Shown here piece by piece: positions 29,881 through 39,765 of a stretch of DNA of 64,000 nt. This DNA is from Vibrio sp. LaRot3. Lineage in GTDB: Bacteria; Pseudomonadota; Gammaproteobacteria; Enterobacterales; Vibrionaceae. The DNA is taken from assembly GCF_027587025.1 (NCBI RefSeq), contig NZ_JAPPTI010000001.1:62001-126000 (forward strand), in the 5' to 3' direction. Each line of letters opens with the position of its first letter. Positions within the stretch are counted from its first letter, which is position 1. The notes beneath the pieces are model-generated. The model was not told the origin of the DNA. It ran no database searches and saw only the letters and a program-made list of their open reading frames with translations. The translations under genes and the position numbers were made by a program.

Positions 29881-30108
29881 ATGAATCAGAACCAATGCCC
29901 AACGTGCGACAGCGAATTAGATTGGCAAGGCCACTATCAATGCACTCAGTGTGATGTGAGTTTTAAGAAGGTAGGATTTTGTCCTGACTGTGATGCAGAG
30001 TTGGAAAAGTTGCAGGCTTGTGGAGCGGCAAACTACTTTTGTAACAGCTGTAATGAACTGAAATCGAAATCACGAGTTCGCTTTGAGTTTCACAAGTTAG
30101 ACTCATAA
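29881..30108 (+). CDS. zinc-ribbon protein, YfgJ-like
   Basis: 75 residues from the ATG at 29881, which has GAGG six bases upstream. Four CxxC knuckles (CPTCDSEL, CTQCDVSF, CPDCDAEL, CNSCNELK) indicate two zinc ribbons. The segment LQACGAANYFCNSC closely resembles E. coli YfgJ (LKACGAVDYFC). YfgJ lies next to xseA in E. coli too, which supports the assignment. Function unknown. Confidence 0.85.
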   Translation: MNQNQCPTCDSELDWQGHYQCTQCDVSFKKVGFCPDCDAELEKLQACGAANYFCNSCNELKSKSRVRFEFHKLDS

Positions 30109-30109
30109 C

Positions 30110-30121
30110 TATTCGCGAATA
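30110..30121. repeat. perfect 12-base palindrome between yfgJ-like gene and xseA
   Basis: TATTCGCGAATA is an uninterrupted palindrome, two bases after the yfgJ-like stop codon. A second inverted repeat GGTCAA-TTAG-TTGACC (30129-30144) overlaps the xseA stop. Neither has a T run, so a terminator role is doubtful. Confidence 0.4.
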
Positions 30122-30134
30122 AGCTGGTGGTCAA

Positions 30135-31490
30135 TTAGTTGACCGTTGAGTGAATTTCGCCTTTCGCTAAACGGGTGACCAATGTGTCGCCCGTTTTTAC
30201 ATCGCTCGCCGATTGAATCACTTGGCCATCTTGGTTTTGGGTGATCGAATAACCACGTTTGAGTGTTGCAAGCGGGCTAACCGTATCAAGCTTCTCTGCG
30301 GCTAAAGCCAATTGATGGCGGGTTTGCAGCAGTTTTCGATCCATGGCATCAAGCAGTTTTTGTTCTGCACGAGCCAATTGCGTTTGTTGTTCACTTAAAC
30401 GTTTTGCTGGTGAGCTGAGCTGTAAGCGGTGTAGTTGACGTTCAACCTTTTGCTGATGGCGGTTGATAAGCGTGGCCATCGCACGTTTTAAGCGGCCATC
30501 TAAATCATCCAACTGTTGGCTTTGACGCTCGAGTTGCTGTTTAGGGTGTTGACGTTCTAAGCGGTGCTGTAACCGAGTTAAATGCTGCTTTTGCTCAGCA
30601 AAGTAATGCTTGATCGCACTAGCGAGCTTTTGCTGACGAGTAGATAACCCTTGTGCTTTATGGCTATTGTCTCGACTTACTAATTCAGCGGCAGCCGATG
30701 GTGTCGGTGCTCGCATATCAGCGACGAAGTCAGCAATAGTGACATCAATTTCATGACCAACGGCACTGATAATCGGGATTTGGCTAGCGGCAATCGTGCG
30801 CGCAACGATCTCATTGTTAAAGCACCAAAGATCTTCCAGCGAGCCGCCACCTCGGCCGACAATCAGAACATCACACTCGTCGCGGCTATTTGCACGGCCA
30901 ATCGCTTGAGCGATTTGAATCGCCGCTTCTTCGCCTTGTACCATGGTTGGATAAACCACGACGGGCAAAGAGGGATCACGACGTTTAAGCACATCAAGAA
31001 TATCAAACAGAGCTGCGCCCGTTTTTGAGGTAATCACACCCACACACTTTGGGTGTTCAGGTAAAGGTTGCTTGTTGGTTTGGGCAAACAAGCCTTCGCC
31101 AGCTAACTTCATTTTCAGCTCATCGAACTGTTGTTGAAGTCGGCCATCGCCTTCTGGCTGCATGCTTTCGATAATTAACTGATAGTCACCACGCGGTTCA
31201 TACAGTGAAAGACGGGCTTTTACTAATACTTGATTGCCATTTTGTGGTTTAAAGGTTACGCGACGATTGTTACCACGGAACATGGCACATTTTACTTGAG
31301 CGCGAGAGTCTTTAAGAGTGAGATACCAGTGACCGGAAACCGGTGCAGAGAAGTTGGATATTTCGCCAATCAGCCACACAATACCCATTTCGTTTTCTAG
31401 TAGAAGACGTACTTCGGCATTGAGACGAGAGACCGTGAAGATGTTCGCGTTGCTATTACTACTGTTGTGGGAATAGGTCAGAGATGACAC
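30135..31490 (-). CDS. xseA: exodeoxyribonuclease VII large subunit
   Basis: Catalytic subunit of ExoVII, which degrades single-stranded DNA in repair and recombination together with many XseB subunits. I place the start at GTG 31490, giving 451 residues ([24 protein letters not shown]). The open frame extends 58 codons further upstream through the guaB promoter region, with a composition unlike the family. The OB fold ([24 protein letters not shown]), the [16 protein letters not shown] catalytic region and the long C-terminal coiled coil are all visible. Divergent from guaB, as in E. coli. Confidence 0.93.
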   Translation of the reverse strand: MSSLTYSHNSSNSNANIFTVSRLNAEVRLLLENEMGIVWLIGEISNFSAPVSGHWYLTLKDSRAQVKCAMFRGNNRRVTFKPQNGNQVLVKARLSLYEPRGDYQLIIESMQPEGDGRLQQQFDELKMKLAGEGLFAQTNKQPLPEHPKCVGVITSKTGAALFDILDVLKRRDPSLPVVVYPTMVQGEEAAIQIAQAIGRANSRDECDVLIVGRGGGSLEDLWCFNNEIVARTIAASQIPIISAVGHEIDVTIADFVADMRAPTPSAAAELVSRDNSHKAQGLSTRQQKLASAIKHYFAEQKQHLTRLQHRLERQHPKQQLERQSQQLDDLDGRLKRAMATLINRHQQKVERQLHRLQLSSPAKRLSEQQTQLARAEQKLLDAMDRKLLQTRHQLALAAEKLDTVSPLATLKRGYSITQNQDGQVIQSASDVKTGDTLVTRLAKGEIHSTVN

Positions 31491-31579
31491 AGCTAATCTC
31501 GAAGGCGTGAGTATGGAAATTAGCGGCAATATAATACATAGCAAGGGGGTAAATGCAAGAAAAAAATTAAAAAAATTGG

Positions 31580-31608
31580 TGGTCAAGCGATTACGTTGAA
31601 CGTATAAT
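31580..31608 (+). promoter_or_regulatory. probable guaB promoter
   Basis: TGGTCA (31580-31585), 17 bases, then a perfect TATAAT (31603-31608), 115 bases before the guaB start. The -35 matches four of six consensus bases. Confidence 0.55.
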
Positions 31609-31723
31609 CCCTCCGCAATATCTAATCCAAATGTAACTGATTTCCTAACTTTGGTTACCCTCATTATGCGAAACGATGAGATTGGATTGTTCTTTTTACT
31701 CCTCTAATTGTGAGATATTGCAA

Positions 31724-33187
31724 ATGCTAAGAATTGCCAAAGAAGCGCTGACATTCGACGACGTATTACTTGTGCCAGCACACTCCACCGTTCTCCCAAA
31801 CACAGCTGATCTTCGCACTCAGCTAACTAAGAACATCACCCTAAACATCCCAATGATCTCGGCGTCTATGGACACCGTAACTGAAGCTCGTCTAGCGATT
31901 GCGCTAGCCCAAGAGGGTGGCATTGGCTTTATCCACAAGAACATGTCTATTGAGCAGCAAGCAGAGATGGTTCACCAAGTGAAGATCTTTGAAGCTGGTG
32001 TTGTGACCAATCCGGTAACGGTTCACCCTGATGCAACTATTGCAGATGTGGTTGAGCTAACTAAAAAGCACGGTTTTGCGGGTTTCCCTGTTGTGACTGA
32101 AAGCAATGAGCTAGTTGGTATCATCACTGGCCGTGACGTACGCTTCGTGACAGACCTAAGCAAAAAAGTAAACGTAGTAATGACGCCAAAAGAGCGCCTA
32201 GCTTCTGTTAAAGAAGGTGCATCTCGTGAAGAAGTTCAAGAGAAAATGCACAGCGCACGTGTTGAGAAAGTTCTAGTAGTAAACGACGACTTCCAACTGA
32301 CTGGCATGATCACAGCGAAAGACTTCCACAAAGCAGAACGTAAACCAAATGCATGTAAAGATGCACAAGGTCGTCTACGTGTAGGTGCTGCGGTAGGTGC
32401 CGGTGCAGGTAACGAAGAACGTGTTAAAGCGCTCGTTGAAGCGGGTGTTGACGTTCTACTTATCGACTCTTCACATGGTCACTCTGAAGGTGTCCTAAAC
32501 CGCATCCGCGAAACTCGTGAAGCTTACCCAGATCTAGACATTATCGGTGGTAACGTAGCGACTGGCGCAGGCGCTAAAGCACTTATCGAAGCTGGCGTAA
32601 GCGCAGTAAAAGTAGGTATTGGCCCTGGTTCAATCTGTACAACACGTATCGTAACAGGTGTTGGTGTTCCACAAGTTACTGCAATCGCAGATGCAGCAGA
32701 AGTTGCGAATGAATACGGCATTCCAGTTATTGCAGATGGCGGTATCCGCTTCTCTGGTGATATCTGTAAAGCAATCGTAGCTGGCGCATCATGTGTAATG
32801 GTTGGTTCAATGTTTGCAGGTACTGAAGAAGCTCCGGGCGAAGTGATTCTTTACAACGGCCGTTCATACAAAGCATACCGTGGCATGGGCTCTCTAGGCG
32901 CAATGTCTCAAGGCTCTTCTGACCGTTACTTCCAATCAGACAATGCAGCCGACAAGCTAGTACCAGAAGGTATCGAAGGTCGTATCGCATACAAAGGTCG
33001 TCTAAAAGAGATCGTTCACCAACAAATGGGTGGCCTACGTTCAAGCATGGGTCTAACAGGCTCTGCAACAGTAGAAGATATGCGTACTAAAGCGGAATTC
33101 GTTCGTATCTCAGGTGCAGGTATGAAAGAGTCTCACGTACACGACGTTCAGATCACTAAAGAAGCGCCAAACTACCGTTTAGGCTAA
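31724..33187 (+). CDS. guaB: IMP dehydrogenase
   Basis: Oxidises IMP to XMP with NAD, the first committed step to GMP. From the ATG at 31724 ([19 protein letters not shown]) it has 487 residues. The TIM barrel is interrupted by a CBS-domain pair (about residues 90-205, [15 protein letters not shown] and [11 protein letters not shown]). The catalytic cysteine is in [15 protein letters not shown] near residue 305 and the flap reads [16 protein letters not shown]. An in-frame start 16 codons earlier lacks the conserved N-terminus. Followed by guaA, 222 bases on. Confidence 0.98.
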   Translation: MLRIAKEALTFDDVLLVPAHSTVLPNTADLRTQLTKNITLNIPMISASMDTVTEARLAIALAQEGGIGFIHKNMSIEQQAEMVHQVKIFEAGVVTNPVTVHPDATIADVVELTKKHGFAGFPVVTESNELVGIITGRDVRFVTDLSKKVNVVMTPKERLASVKEGASREEVQEKMHSARVEKVLVVNDDFQLTGMITAKDFHKAERKPNACKDAQGRLRVGAAVGAGAGNEERVKALVEAGVDVLLIDSSHGHSEGVLNRIRETREAYPDLDIIGGNVATGAGAKALIEAGVSAVKVGIGPGSICTTRIVTGVGVPQVTAIADAAEVANEYGIPVIADGGIRFSGDICKAIVAGASCVMVGSMFAGTEEAPGEVILYNGRSYKAYRGMGSLGAMSQGSSDRYFQSDNAADKLVPEGIEGRIAYKGRLKEIVHQQMGGLRSSMGLTGSATVEDMRTKAEFVRISGAGMKESHVHDVQITKEAPNYRLG

Positions 33188-33319
33188 TTTCTACTGGTTA
33201 TTTCGTTCGATAGTTACATCGAAAGTGCTCATTTATGCATATAAACAGGGCGCTTTCTCCGTTCATTCGGTAAAGGCTCTTTAACGAAAACCGTCGAAAA
33301 ATTAAAACCTATACATTTA

Positions 33320-33335
33320 ACGGAAACGTTTGCGT
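33320..33335 (+). promoter_or_regulatory. PurR-type operator between guaB and guaA
   Basis: ACGGAAACGTTTGCGT differs at one position from the PurR consensus ACGCAAACGTTTGCGT. It lies just downstream of a TATACA (33310-33315) that could be a -10, which would put the operator over the transcription start of a guaA-specific promoter; no matching -35 is evident. Confidence 0.75.
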
Positions 33336-33350
33336 TTTCCCTTGAAGCAT

Positions 33351-33383
33351 AAAACGAAGGCGAGTACACTCGCCTTCGTTTTA
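33351..33383 (+). terminator. strong terminator between guaB and guaA
   Basis: AAAACGAAGGCGAG pairs perfectly with CTCGCCTTCGTTTT around TACA (14 base pairs). It ends 27 bases before the guaA start codon and follows the PurR-type operator by 15 bases. Confidence 0.88.
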
Positions 33384-33409
33384 ATAACCTAGCTTATAAG
33401 ACTGCCAAA

Positions 33410-34963
33410 ATGACTAAAAATATCCATGACCAACGTATTCTGATCTTGGACTTCGGTTCTCAGTACACTCAACTTGTCGCGCGCCGCGTTCGTGAAATCG
33501 GCGTTTACTGTGAGCTATGGAGCTGGGACGTAGAAGAAGCGGATATTCGTGAATTCAACCCAGATGGCATCATCCTGTCTGGTGGCCCTGAAAGCGTAAC
33601 GGAAGATAACTCTCCACGCGCTCCTCAATATGTTTTTGATTCTGGTGTGCCAGTTCTAGGTGTATGTTACGGCATGCAAACTATGGCTGAGCAGCTAGGT
33701 GGTAAAGTAGCTGGCTCAAATGAGCGTGAATTTGGCTACGCACAAGTAAAAGTTTCTGGCGAATCTGCACTATTTAAAGATCTTGAAGCAACTCAAGATG
33801 TATGGATGAGCCACGGTGACAAAGTAGTAGAAATTCCAGCTGATTTCGTAAAAGTAGGTGAGACAGATACTTGTCCTTACGCTGCAATGGCGAATGAAGA
33901 GAAGAAGTACTATGGCGTACAGTTTCACCCAGAAGTAACGCACACTAAGCAAGGCAAACAAATGCTAGAGAACTTTGTTCTTGGCGTGTGTGGCTGTGAG
34001 CGTCTATGGACTTCTGAATCTATCATCGAAGATGCAGTTGCTCGTATTAAAGAGCAAGTGGGTGACGACGAAGTTATTCTTGGTCTATCTGGTGGTGTTG
34101 ATTCATCAGTAGTTGCAATGCTTGTTCACCGTGCAATCGGCGATAAGCTAACGTGTGTATTCGTTGATAACGGTCTACTTCGTCTAAACGAAGGCCAACA
34201 AGTAATGGATATGTTTGGCGATAAGTTCGGCCTAAACATCATCAAAGTTGATGCAGAAGATCGCTTCCTAAAAGCGCTTGAAGGCAAAGCGGATCCTGAA
34301 GAAAAACGTAAAACCATCGGTCACGTATTTGTCGACGTATTCGATGAAGAGTCTAAGAAACTGAAGAACGCAAAATGGCTAGCTCAGGGTACTATCTACC
34401 CGGACGTTATTGAGTCAGCAGCTTCTAAGACGGGTAAAGCACACGTTATTAAATCTCACCACAACGTTGGTGGTCTTCCAGATGATATGGAAATGGGTCT
34501 TGTTGAGCCGCTACGCGAGCTATTCAAAGATGAAGTTCGTAAGATCGGTCTAGAGCTTGGCCTACCTTACAACATGCTTTACCGCCATCCATTCCCTGGT
34601 CCTGGTCTAGGTGTTCGCGTTCTTGGTGAAATCAAGAAAGAGTACTGTGACCTACTACGTCGTGCTGATGCTATCTTCATTGAAGAGCTACACGCAGCAG
34701 ACCTTTACGACAAAGTATCACAAGCGTTCACAGTATTCCTACCAGTACGCTCTGTAGGCGTAATGGGCGATGGCCGTAAGTACGACTGGGTTGTATCGCT
34801 ACGTGCGGTAGAAACTATCGACTTCATGACAGCTCACTGGGCGCACCTACCATACGACTTCCTAGGTAAGGTTTCTAACCGTATTATCAACGAAGTAGAT
34901 GGCATTTCGCGCGTGGTTTACGATATTTCAGGTAAGCCACCAGCAACAATTGAATGGGAATAA
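33410..34963 (+). CDS. guaA: GMP synthase (glutamine-hydrolysing)
   Basis: Converts XMP to GMP using ATP and glutamine. It has 517 residues. The class I glutaminase half has the nucleophile in [12 protein letters not shown] and the His-Glu pair in [12 protein letters not shown]. The ATP pyrophosphatase half starts with LSGGVDSSV, and the dimerisation domain ends KPPATIEWE. No clear ribosome site precedes the ATG, and a strong terminator lies directly upstream, so its expression needs either read-through or a start within the short leader. Confidence 0.98.
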   Translation: MTKNIHDQRILILDFGSQYTQLVARRVREIGVYCELWSWDVEEADIREFNPDGIILSGGPESVTEDNSPRAPQYVFDSGVPVLGVCYGMQTMAEQLGGKVAGSNEREFGYAQVKVSGESALFKDLEATQDVWMSHGDKVVEIPADFVKVGETDTCPYAAMANEEKKYYGVQFHPEVTHTKQGKQMLENFVLGVCGCERLWTSESIIEDAVARIKEQVGDDEVILGLSGGVDSSVVAMLVHRAIGDKLTCVFVDNGLLRLNEGQQVMDMFGDKFGLNIIKVDAEDRFLKALEGKADPEEKRKTIGHVFVDVFDEESKKLKNAKWLAQGTIYPDVIESAASKTGKAHVIKSHHNVGGLPDDMEMGLVEPLRELFKDEVRKIGLELGLPYNMLYRHPFPGPGLGVRVLGEIKKEYCDLLRRADAIFIEELHAADLYDKVSQAFTVFLPVRSVGVMGDGRKYDWVVSLRAVETIDFMTAHWAHLPYDFLGKVSNRIINEVDGISRVVYDISGKPPATIEWE

Positions 34964-35061
34964 TATTCTCTTCATATTTGAAGTAGCAACGTTGTCGCCT
35001 AGTTGCAACTCCAACTATTTTGGGAATGAGTTGGAGTATTTGACGTAAAGATTAAAATAGT

Positions 35062-35088
35062 AAAACCAGCCTTCGGGCTGGTTTTTTT
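35062..35088 (+). terminator. Rho-independent terminator after guaA
   Basis: AAAACCAGCC pairs perfectly with GGCTGGTTTT around a TTCG tetraloop, followed by more T. Confidence 0.93.
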
Positions 35089-35128
35089 GTGTCTAATTTC
35101 AAATGAATAGTAATCTAAACTTTTTTAC

Positions 35129-35165
35129 TATAATGCATATACAATACGATATTTTGCATGTATAT
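35129..35165 (+). promoter_or_regulatory. AT-rich promoter region with inverted repeat before the nhaC-like gene
   Basis: TATAAT (35129-35134) is followed by ATATACA (35137-35143) and TGTATAT (35159-35165), an inverted repeat of 7-base arms with a 15-base spacer, placed where a repressor could bind over the transcription start. No good -35 is seen. Confidence 0.4.
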
Positions 35166-35203
35166 TCAGTTTTGTTGTTTAAATATTTTAATTGGTGTTT
35201 GCT

Positions 35204-36724
35204 ATGGAACAGGCTGAATTTACCTCTCTTATTCCCATTTTAATAACTTTAGCCTTAGCTTTGACGACTCGAAATGTGGTTGTTGGTTTGTTTGCTGGTG
35301 TAGTCAGTGGTGTGGCTATGCTAGAAGGCACTTTTGTTGAGAGTGGTCCTTTAGATTCCTTTGGTGCGCTCATGAAAGGTTACTTACTACCTCAATTGAC
35401 GGATAGCTATAACGCGGGGGTTATTTTGCTATTGGTTTTCATTGGTGGCTTTGTGGCTTTGATGGAAAAGTCAGGAGGCGGCGTGGCATTTGCTGAACGT
35501 GTCACTAAGCTTGTCGCCAGTAAGTGTCAGGCTCAAATTTCTGCGTGGTTTGGCGGTATTGTTATATTTTTCTCAGACTTAGGTACGCCACTCATCGTAG
35601 GTCCGGTGTTTAGACCTTTGTTTGATAAGCTGAAAATTTCTCGCCAGAAGCTAGCTTTTATTATCGATTCGACGTCATCTCCAGTGGCTATTTTAATCCC
35701 TTTCATTGGTTGGGGGGTGTATATCATGGGGCTGATCCAAAAGGAGTTCTCACAGCTTGATGTGGGCATGAGTGACTGGGATGCTTTCATTGGTGCGATT
35801 CCTTATCAGTTTTATGCATTCCTCGCGATCGCGATTGTGCCGATTATCTCGATTTTTAAGTGTGACTTTGGTCCTATGGCTAAGGCCGAGCAAGAGGCTA
35901 AGCAAGGAATCATCAGTCAGCCAATTGGCACAGAGCAGCATCAAGCGTTCTCGCATAAAAATGCGAAAGCATCCTTTGTTTGGGCTCCGCTTCTAGTGAT
36001 GTTAATTGTGCTGTGTTCAATGCTTGTACCGCTGGGCTTCCCATTCCAAAAGGTGGCAGGTTCGACATTCCGTGCTGCGCTCTCGACGGCATATTTATTT
36101 GCGGCCTTTACTTTGATTAGTTTAATGGCGTTCTACGGAGTAAGGAAAATCGCTGATAGCATTCAAGTTTACTTAAAAGGCATGTCGGGAATGATGTCTG
36201 TGGCGGTCATTCTGGTATTGGCTTGGGCATTAAGCTCTGTGGGTAAAGAACTGGGCGCTGCTGCTTATATTGCCGAGCAAGCACAAGCAGGATTCCCGAG
36301 TTGGTTATTACCAGCAATGGCCTTTTTACTCGCTGGGATCATTTCCTTTGCGACAGGGTCATCATGGGGAACATTTGCCATCATGATGCCACTCGTGATT
36401 CCAACTGGCATAGCGATTGATGCGCCATTGCTGGTGTGTATTGGTGCGGTACTGTCGGGCGGTTTGTTTGGTGACCACTGTTCGCCAATTTCAGAAACGA
36501 CCATATTATCATCGACAGGTGCAGCGTGTGAGCAGTACGAGCACTTTAGAACTCAGCTTCCTTACGCGCTGGTCAATGGAGCGATTGCGCTGCTTAGCTT
36601 TGTTGTCGCTGGTCTGTCTGAATCACCTTTGACATTACTTGCGGCATTAACGGTTCAAATTAGCTTCTACCTGCTAATTACCAAAACTCAAATAGGGCAA
36701 AAGTTGTATAAAGCGAACGTATAA
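35204..36724 (+). CDS. NhaC-family Na+/H+ antiporter
   Basis: Inner-membrane ion antiporter of the NhaC/IT superfamily type. From the ATG at 35204 it has 506 residues with about eleven hydrophobic segments. The conserved intramembrane segments WFGGIVIFFSDLGTPLIVGPVF, DSTSSPVAILIPFIGWGVYI, FATGSSWGTFAIMMPL and LFGDHCSPISETTILSS fit the NhaC domain. Such carriers may exchange sodium for protons, or for organic ions such as malate and lactate, so the substrate is not certain. An in-frame TTG four codons upstream is an alternative start. Single gene between two terminators. Confidence 0.85.
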   Translation: MEQAEFTSLIPILITLALALTTRNVVVGLFAGVVSGVAMLEGTFVESGPLDSFGALMKGYLLPQLTDSYNAGVILLLVFIGGFVALMEKSGGGVAFAERVTKLVASKCQAQISAWFGGIVIFFSDLGTPLIVGPVFRPLFDKLKISRQKLAFIIDSTSSPVAILIPFIGWGVYIMGLIQKEFSQLDVGMSDWDAFIGAIPYQFYAFLAIAIVPIISIFKCDFGPMAKAEQEAKQGIISQPIGTEQHQAFSHKNAKASFVWAPLLVMLIVLCSMLVPLGFPFQKVAGSTFRAALSTAYLFAAFTLISLMAFYGVRKIADSIQVYLKGMSGMMSVAVILVLAWALSSVGKELGAAAYIAEQAQAGFPSWLLPAMAFLLAGIISFATGSSWGTFAIMMPLVIPTGIAIDAPLLVCIGAVLSGGLFGDHCSPISETTILSSTGAACEQYEHFRTQLPYALVNGAIALLSFVVAGLSESPLTLLAALTVQISFYLLITKTQIGQKLYKANV

Positions 36725-36750
36725 TCGCGACAACTTAGTACCATTCGGTG

Positions 36751-36784
36751 ACGCGTAGCCTAAAAATGGGCTGCGCGTTTTTTA
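36751..36784 (+). terminator. Rho-independent terminator after the nhaC-like gene
   Basis: ACGCG-T-AGCC pairs with GGCT-G-CGCGT around an AT-rich loop, then six T. Confidence 0.82.
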
Positions 36785-36972
36785 TCATACGGTAAGGCAT
36801 TCAGTTTTGGGAGCGCAATCAAAATGGCATATTAATTGTGCTGTTTATCAATGGAAAATTTCTATAGTTATATCGCAAGATTATTATTTGCCAGATGGCA
36901 TTTGACACCAAATTATCCTCGTTTTTCTATGCTTTCGTTGGACGTTAATATTAATTAGAGGACTCCAACAAC

Positions 36973-38421
36973 ATGAAAACAATAACTAGCATTGCCGCGG
37001 CTATCGCTGTAGCCAGTGCATCCAGTGTCTGGGCTAGCCCTAACATCCAACCTGACCCTCAAAACCCGACTGGCTACGTGATGGATCGCGCAGAGATCCA
37101 AGCGATGGAAGCCAGTAAAACTTCTGACCCTATGTATGCGGTATGGGCAGACGCTCTTCGCACGGCAAGCAACACGGTTGTCGAAGCGATTGAACCTGGT
37201 CTAGCGACTAACCCAGAGAACGTCAAACGAGCAGAACTGGTATTCCCTCAAAGCGAATGGGACTACTTAACTCAAATGGCAGCGCCAGAATACACCTACA
37301 CCAAATTCTTACGTGCAATCGGTAAGTTCCCAGCGTTTTGTGCTACTTACACTGATGGACGTAACTCTGATGCAATCTGTAAGAAGTCCATCATCACGGC
37401 ATTTGCACACTTTGCTCAAGAGACAGGCGGTCACATCTCTAAAGACAATCATTGGGATAATCCATTAGGTCTTGAAGAGTGGCAGCAGGCTTTAGTTCAT
37501 GTGCGTGAAATGGGATGGTCTGAAGGTCAAGAAGGTTACACCACCGGTTGTGGTCAAAATGATTGGCAAAACCGTAAGTGGCCATGTGCTCCAGGGCAAG
37601 GTTACTTTGGCCGTGGTGCTAAACAGCTTTCTTACCACTTTAACTACGGCGCATTCTCTGAGGCGATGTACGACGGCGACGCAACGGTACTGCTTAACAA
37701 CCCAGCATTAGTAGCAGACTCTTGGCTGAACCTTGCTTCTGCAATTTGGTTCTTCTTAACGCCTCAAGCGCCTAAGCCTGCCATGCTGCATGTGATTGAC
37801 CGTACTTGGGTTCCATCACAGCGTGAAATCGATGCGGGTATCGGTTATGGCTTTGGTACCACAATTAACATCATCAATGGTGGTATTGAGTGTGGTGAAC
37901 AAAACAAAAACAAAGGTCAGCCAGTTAACCGAATCAAATATTGGGAAGGCCTATCAGCGCATTATCAGATCCCAATTGAAGCTGATGAAGTGAATACTTG
38001 TTGGCAGCAAACGCCTTACGCAAGTTTGAACCTAGATGGCGCGACTGATGTGCTTTACACCAACTGGGATGGTAACTGGAAATACTATGCGGACCGTCCT
38101 GAAGGTTACTCGTTTGAGTGTGAGTTAGTTGGCTTCCAAACAGCTTATTCTGCGTTGGTTGAAGGGGACTACGAGAAATGTGTCACCAACTTCTATCAAT
38201 CTCATGCAAGTTGGCCGGAAGTGCGAGTGGTTGATAACCTAGCTCCGCCACCGGTTGATCCACCGGGCACAGCTCCTGCGTGGGACGTTAATAAGGTGTA
38301 CAACACCGGTGATCAGGTCACTCATCAGAATGCAATCTATGAAGCGAAATGGTGGACACAAGGTGATGATCCTACCAAAGGCGACCCATGGAAATTTATC
38401 TCTGCAGTACCTGCACAATAA
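36973..38421 (+). CDS. secreted chitinase, GH19, with C-terminal chitin-binding module
   Basis: 482 residues. The signal peptide ends near residue 22 (SSVWA-S). The GH19 catalytic domain spans about residues 105-370; the proton-donor glutamate is E150 in FAHFAQETGG, and GRGAKQLSYHFNYG is the family core. A proline-rich linker (near 425-435, PPPVDPPGTAP) leads to a CBM5/12 chitin-binding module (WDVNKVYNTGDQV, YEAKWWTQGDDP). It should cut chitin outside the cell with inversion. GH19 enzymes are less usual in bacteria than GH18. From memory, Vibrio cholerae also has a chitinase next to guaA. Confidence 0.92.
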   Translation: MKTITSIAAAIAVASASSVWASPNIQPDPQNPTGYVMDRAEIQAMEASKTSDPMYAVWADALRTASNTVVEAIEPGLATNPENVKRAELVFPQSEWDYLTQMAAPEYTYTKFLRAIGKFPAFCATYTDGRNSDAICKKSIITAFAHFAQETGGHISKDNHWDNPLGLEEWQQALVHVREMGWSEGQEGYTTGCGQNDWQNRKWPCAPGQGYFGRGAKQLSYHFNYGAFSEAMYDGDATVLLNNPALVADSWLNLASAIWFFLTPQAPKPAMLHVIDRTWVPSQREIDAGIGYGFGTTINIINGGIECGEQNKNKGQPVNRIKYWEGLSAHYQIPIEADEVNTCWQQTPYASLNLDGATDVLYTNWDGNWKYYADRPEGYSFECELVGFQTAYSALVEGDYEKCVTNFYQSHASWPEVRVVDNLAPPPVDPPGTAPAWDVNKVYNTGDQVTHQNAIYEAKWWTQGDDPTKGDPWKFISAVPAQ

Positions 38422-38430
38422 AGTGTTTTT

Positions 38431-38457
38431 AGCTGAAATCTAATATCAGCTGTTTTT
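38431..38457 (+). terminator. first hairpin of a tandem terminator after the chitinase
   Basis: AGCTGA pairs with TCAGCT around nine bases, followed by GTTTTT. Confidence 0.6.
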
Positions 38458-38502
38458 AAGCCTGCAACTATGTGTTTATGTCTATTTGCAGGCTTTTTTT
38501 CG
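38458..38502 (+). terminator. second hairpin of the tandem terminator after the chitinase
   Basis: AAGCCTGCAA pairs perfectly with TTGCAGGCTT around an 18-base loop, followed by a T run. Confidence 0.75.
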
Positions 38503-38656
38503 TCTTTATTTTCAGTTAATGCTCTTTGATCAGAGAAATCAACTGATTGGTGTTTTGTGCAATCTAAGATTGCGCGTAACGCTTATTGTGTTTGTAGGAT
38601 TGACCTTTAAAATTCGCGCGTAATTTTTATCAACTTTTTTGAAAAGGTACACGCCA

Positions 38657-39250
38657 ATGTCGACTAAACTGGCTAACCCTGCGCCACTAGGCCTAATGGG
38701 TTTCGGTATGACAACCATCCTGCTAAACATCCACAATGCAGGCTTTTTCCCAATTGATTCTATGATCCTAGCGATGGGTATTTTCTACGGTGGTCTTAGC
38801 CAAGTTCTTGTTGGCATGATGTGCTTTAAGCGTGGCGACACGTTTGGTACCACTGCATTTACTTCTTACGGCCTATTCTGGCTAACGCTTGTTGGTCTAA
38901 TTGTAATGCCATACATGGGTCTACCAGCAAGCCCTCATAGTTTCATGGGTTGGTACCTAACACTTTGGGGTATCTTCACTGGTTTCATGTTCATCGGTTC
39001 ACTATGTTACCCAGTAGCGAAACAAGTAGTATTCGGTTCACTAACCATTCTATTCTTCCTACTTGCAGCACGTGATTTCACGGGTAGCGAACTGATTGGC
39101 ACGATTGCTGGCTTTGAAGGCATCTTCTGTGGTGCGAGCGCAATCTACTTCGCGATGGCTCAAGTTCTAAATAATGAATACGGCCGCACGATTCTTCCTA
39201 TTGGTGAGAAGAAACCAGCTGCGGTAGCGACTGAGCAAGTAGCCGCTTAA
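38657..39250 (+). CDS. satP: acetate/succinate-proton symporter SatP (AceTr family)
   Basis: Inner-membrane acetate uptake carrier of the GPR1/FUN34/YaaH family. From the ATG at 38657 it has 197 residues and about six membrane segments. The N-terminal [18 protein letters not shown] motif is nearly identical to E. coli SatP (YaaH), and the end [11 protein letters not shown] also matches. AAAAGG upstream supports this start; a TTG six codons earlier is unlikely. Acetate is a product of chitin breakdown, so placement beside the chitinase is suggestive but unproven. Confidence 0.93.
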   Translation: MSTKLANPAPLGLMGFGMTTILLNIHNAGFFPIDSMILAMGIFYGGLSQVLVGMMCFKRGDTFGTTAFTSYGLFWLTLVGLIVMPYMGLPASPHSFMGWYLTLWGIFTGFMFIGSLCYPVAKQVVFGSLTILFFLLAARDFTGSELIGTIAGFEGIFCGASAIYFAMAQVLNNEYGRTILPIGEKKPAAVATEQVAA

Positions 39251-39268
39251 GTAAATCGTATTGATAAG

Positions 39269-39300
39269 AAAGGGTTAGCAAACTGCTAACCCTTTTTTTA
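39269..39300 (+). terminator. Rho-independent terminator after satP
   Basis: AAAGGGTTAGCA pairs perfectly with TGCTAACCCTTT around AAC, followed by T residues. Confidence 0.9.
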
Positions 39301-39406
39301 TGTCTGAGATTTGAGTCGCATGTGAATTATTGCTTATTAGAAATACTAGAAACAACGAGCAGTGAATTGATACTTTGGCTATTAGTGAATGAGTTGAGGT
39401 ATAGGA

Positions 39407-39757
39407 ATGCGAATTCAGCAAGTTGCAAAGGATACGGGATTAAGCCAGCATACATTACGGTATTATGAGCGGCAGGGGCTGATTTGGGCGGTGCCAAGAG
39501 ATGAGTTTGGTCATAGATATTATCGAGAACAAGATGTCCATTGGCTCAAGTTTATCCAATGCTTGAAGATGACTGGGATGCCATTAAAAGACATCCAAGC
39601 CTATGCTAAACGTGTAGTGTCTGATGATAAACAGCCACAGTATTTGTTGAAAATATTGGCAGAACATAAACAACGTTTAGAGATCAGTCGTGCAGAGATT
39701 GATGAATGCTTAAAGCATATTAGTTGGAAAATAGAGCACTATCAAAATCTGCTATAG
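39407..39757 (+). CDS. short MerR-family transcriptional regulator
   Basis: 116 residues: the MerR winged helix-turn-helix (MRIQQVAKDTGLSQHTLRYYERQGLI, residues 1-26, then the wing FGHRYYREQDVHWL) plus a dimerisation helix (LLKILAEHKQRLEISRAEIDECLKHI). There is no C-terminal effector domain and no cysteine arrangement for metal sensing. It resembles regulators that control aldo/keto reductase or stress genes, and converges with an aldo/keto reductase gene whose stop codon is nine bases away. The target is unknown. Confidence 0.88.
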   Translation: MRIQQVAKDTGLSQHTLRYYERQGLIWAVPRDEFGHRYYREQDVHWLKFIQCLKMTGMPLKDIQAYAKRVVSDDKQPQYLLKILAEHKQRLEISRAEIDECLKHISWKIEHYQNLL

Positions 39758-39765
39758 CTTTTAAA

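Noticed and set aside
31584..31602. Possible PurR box at the guaB promoter (around GATTACGTTGAACG)
   Set aside because: Only about half of the consensus positions match, far weaker than the guaA and glyA sites.
31491..31664. 58-codon N-terminal extension of xseA
   Set aside because: It runs through the guaB promoter region, is unlike the family N-terminus and is not needed; GTG 31490 fits better.
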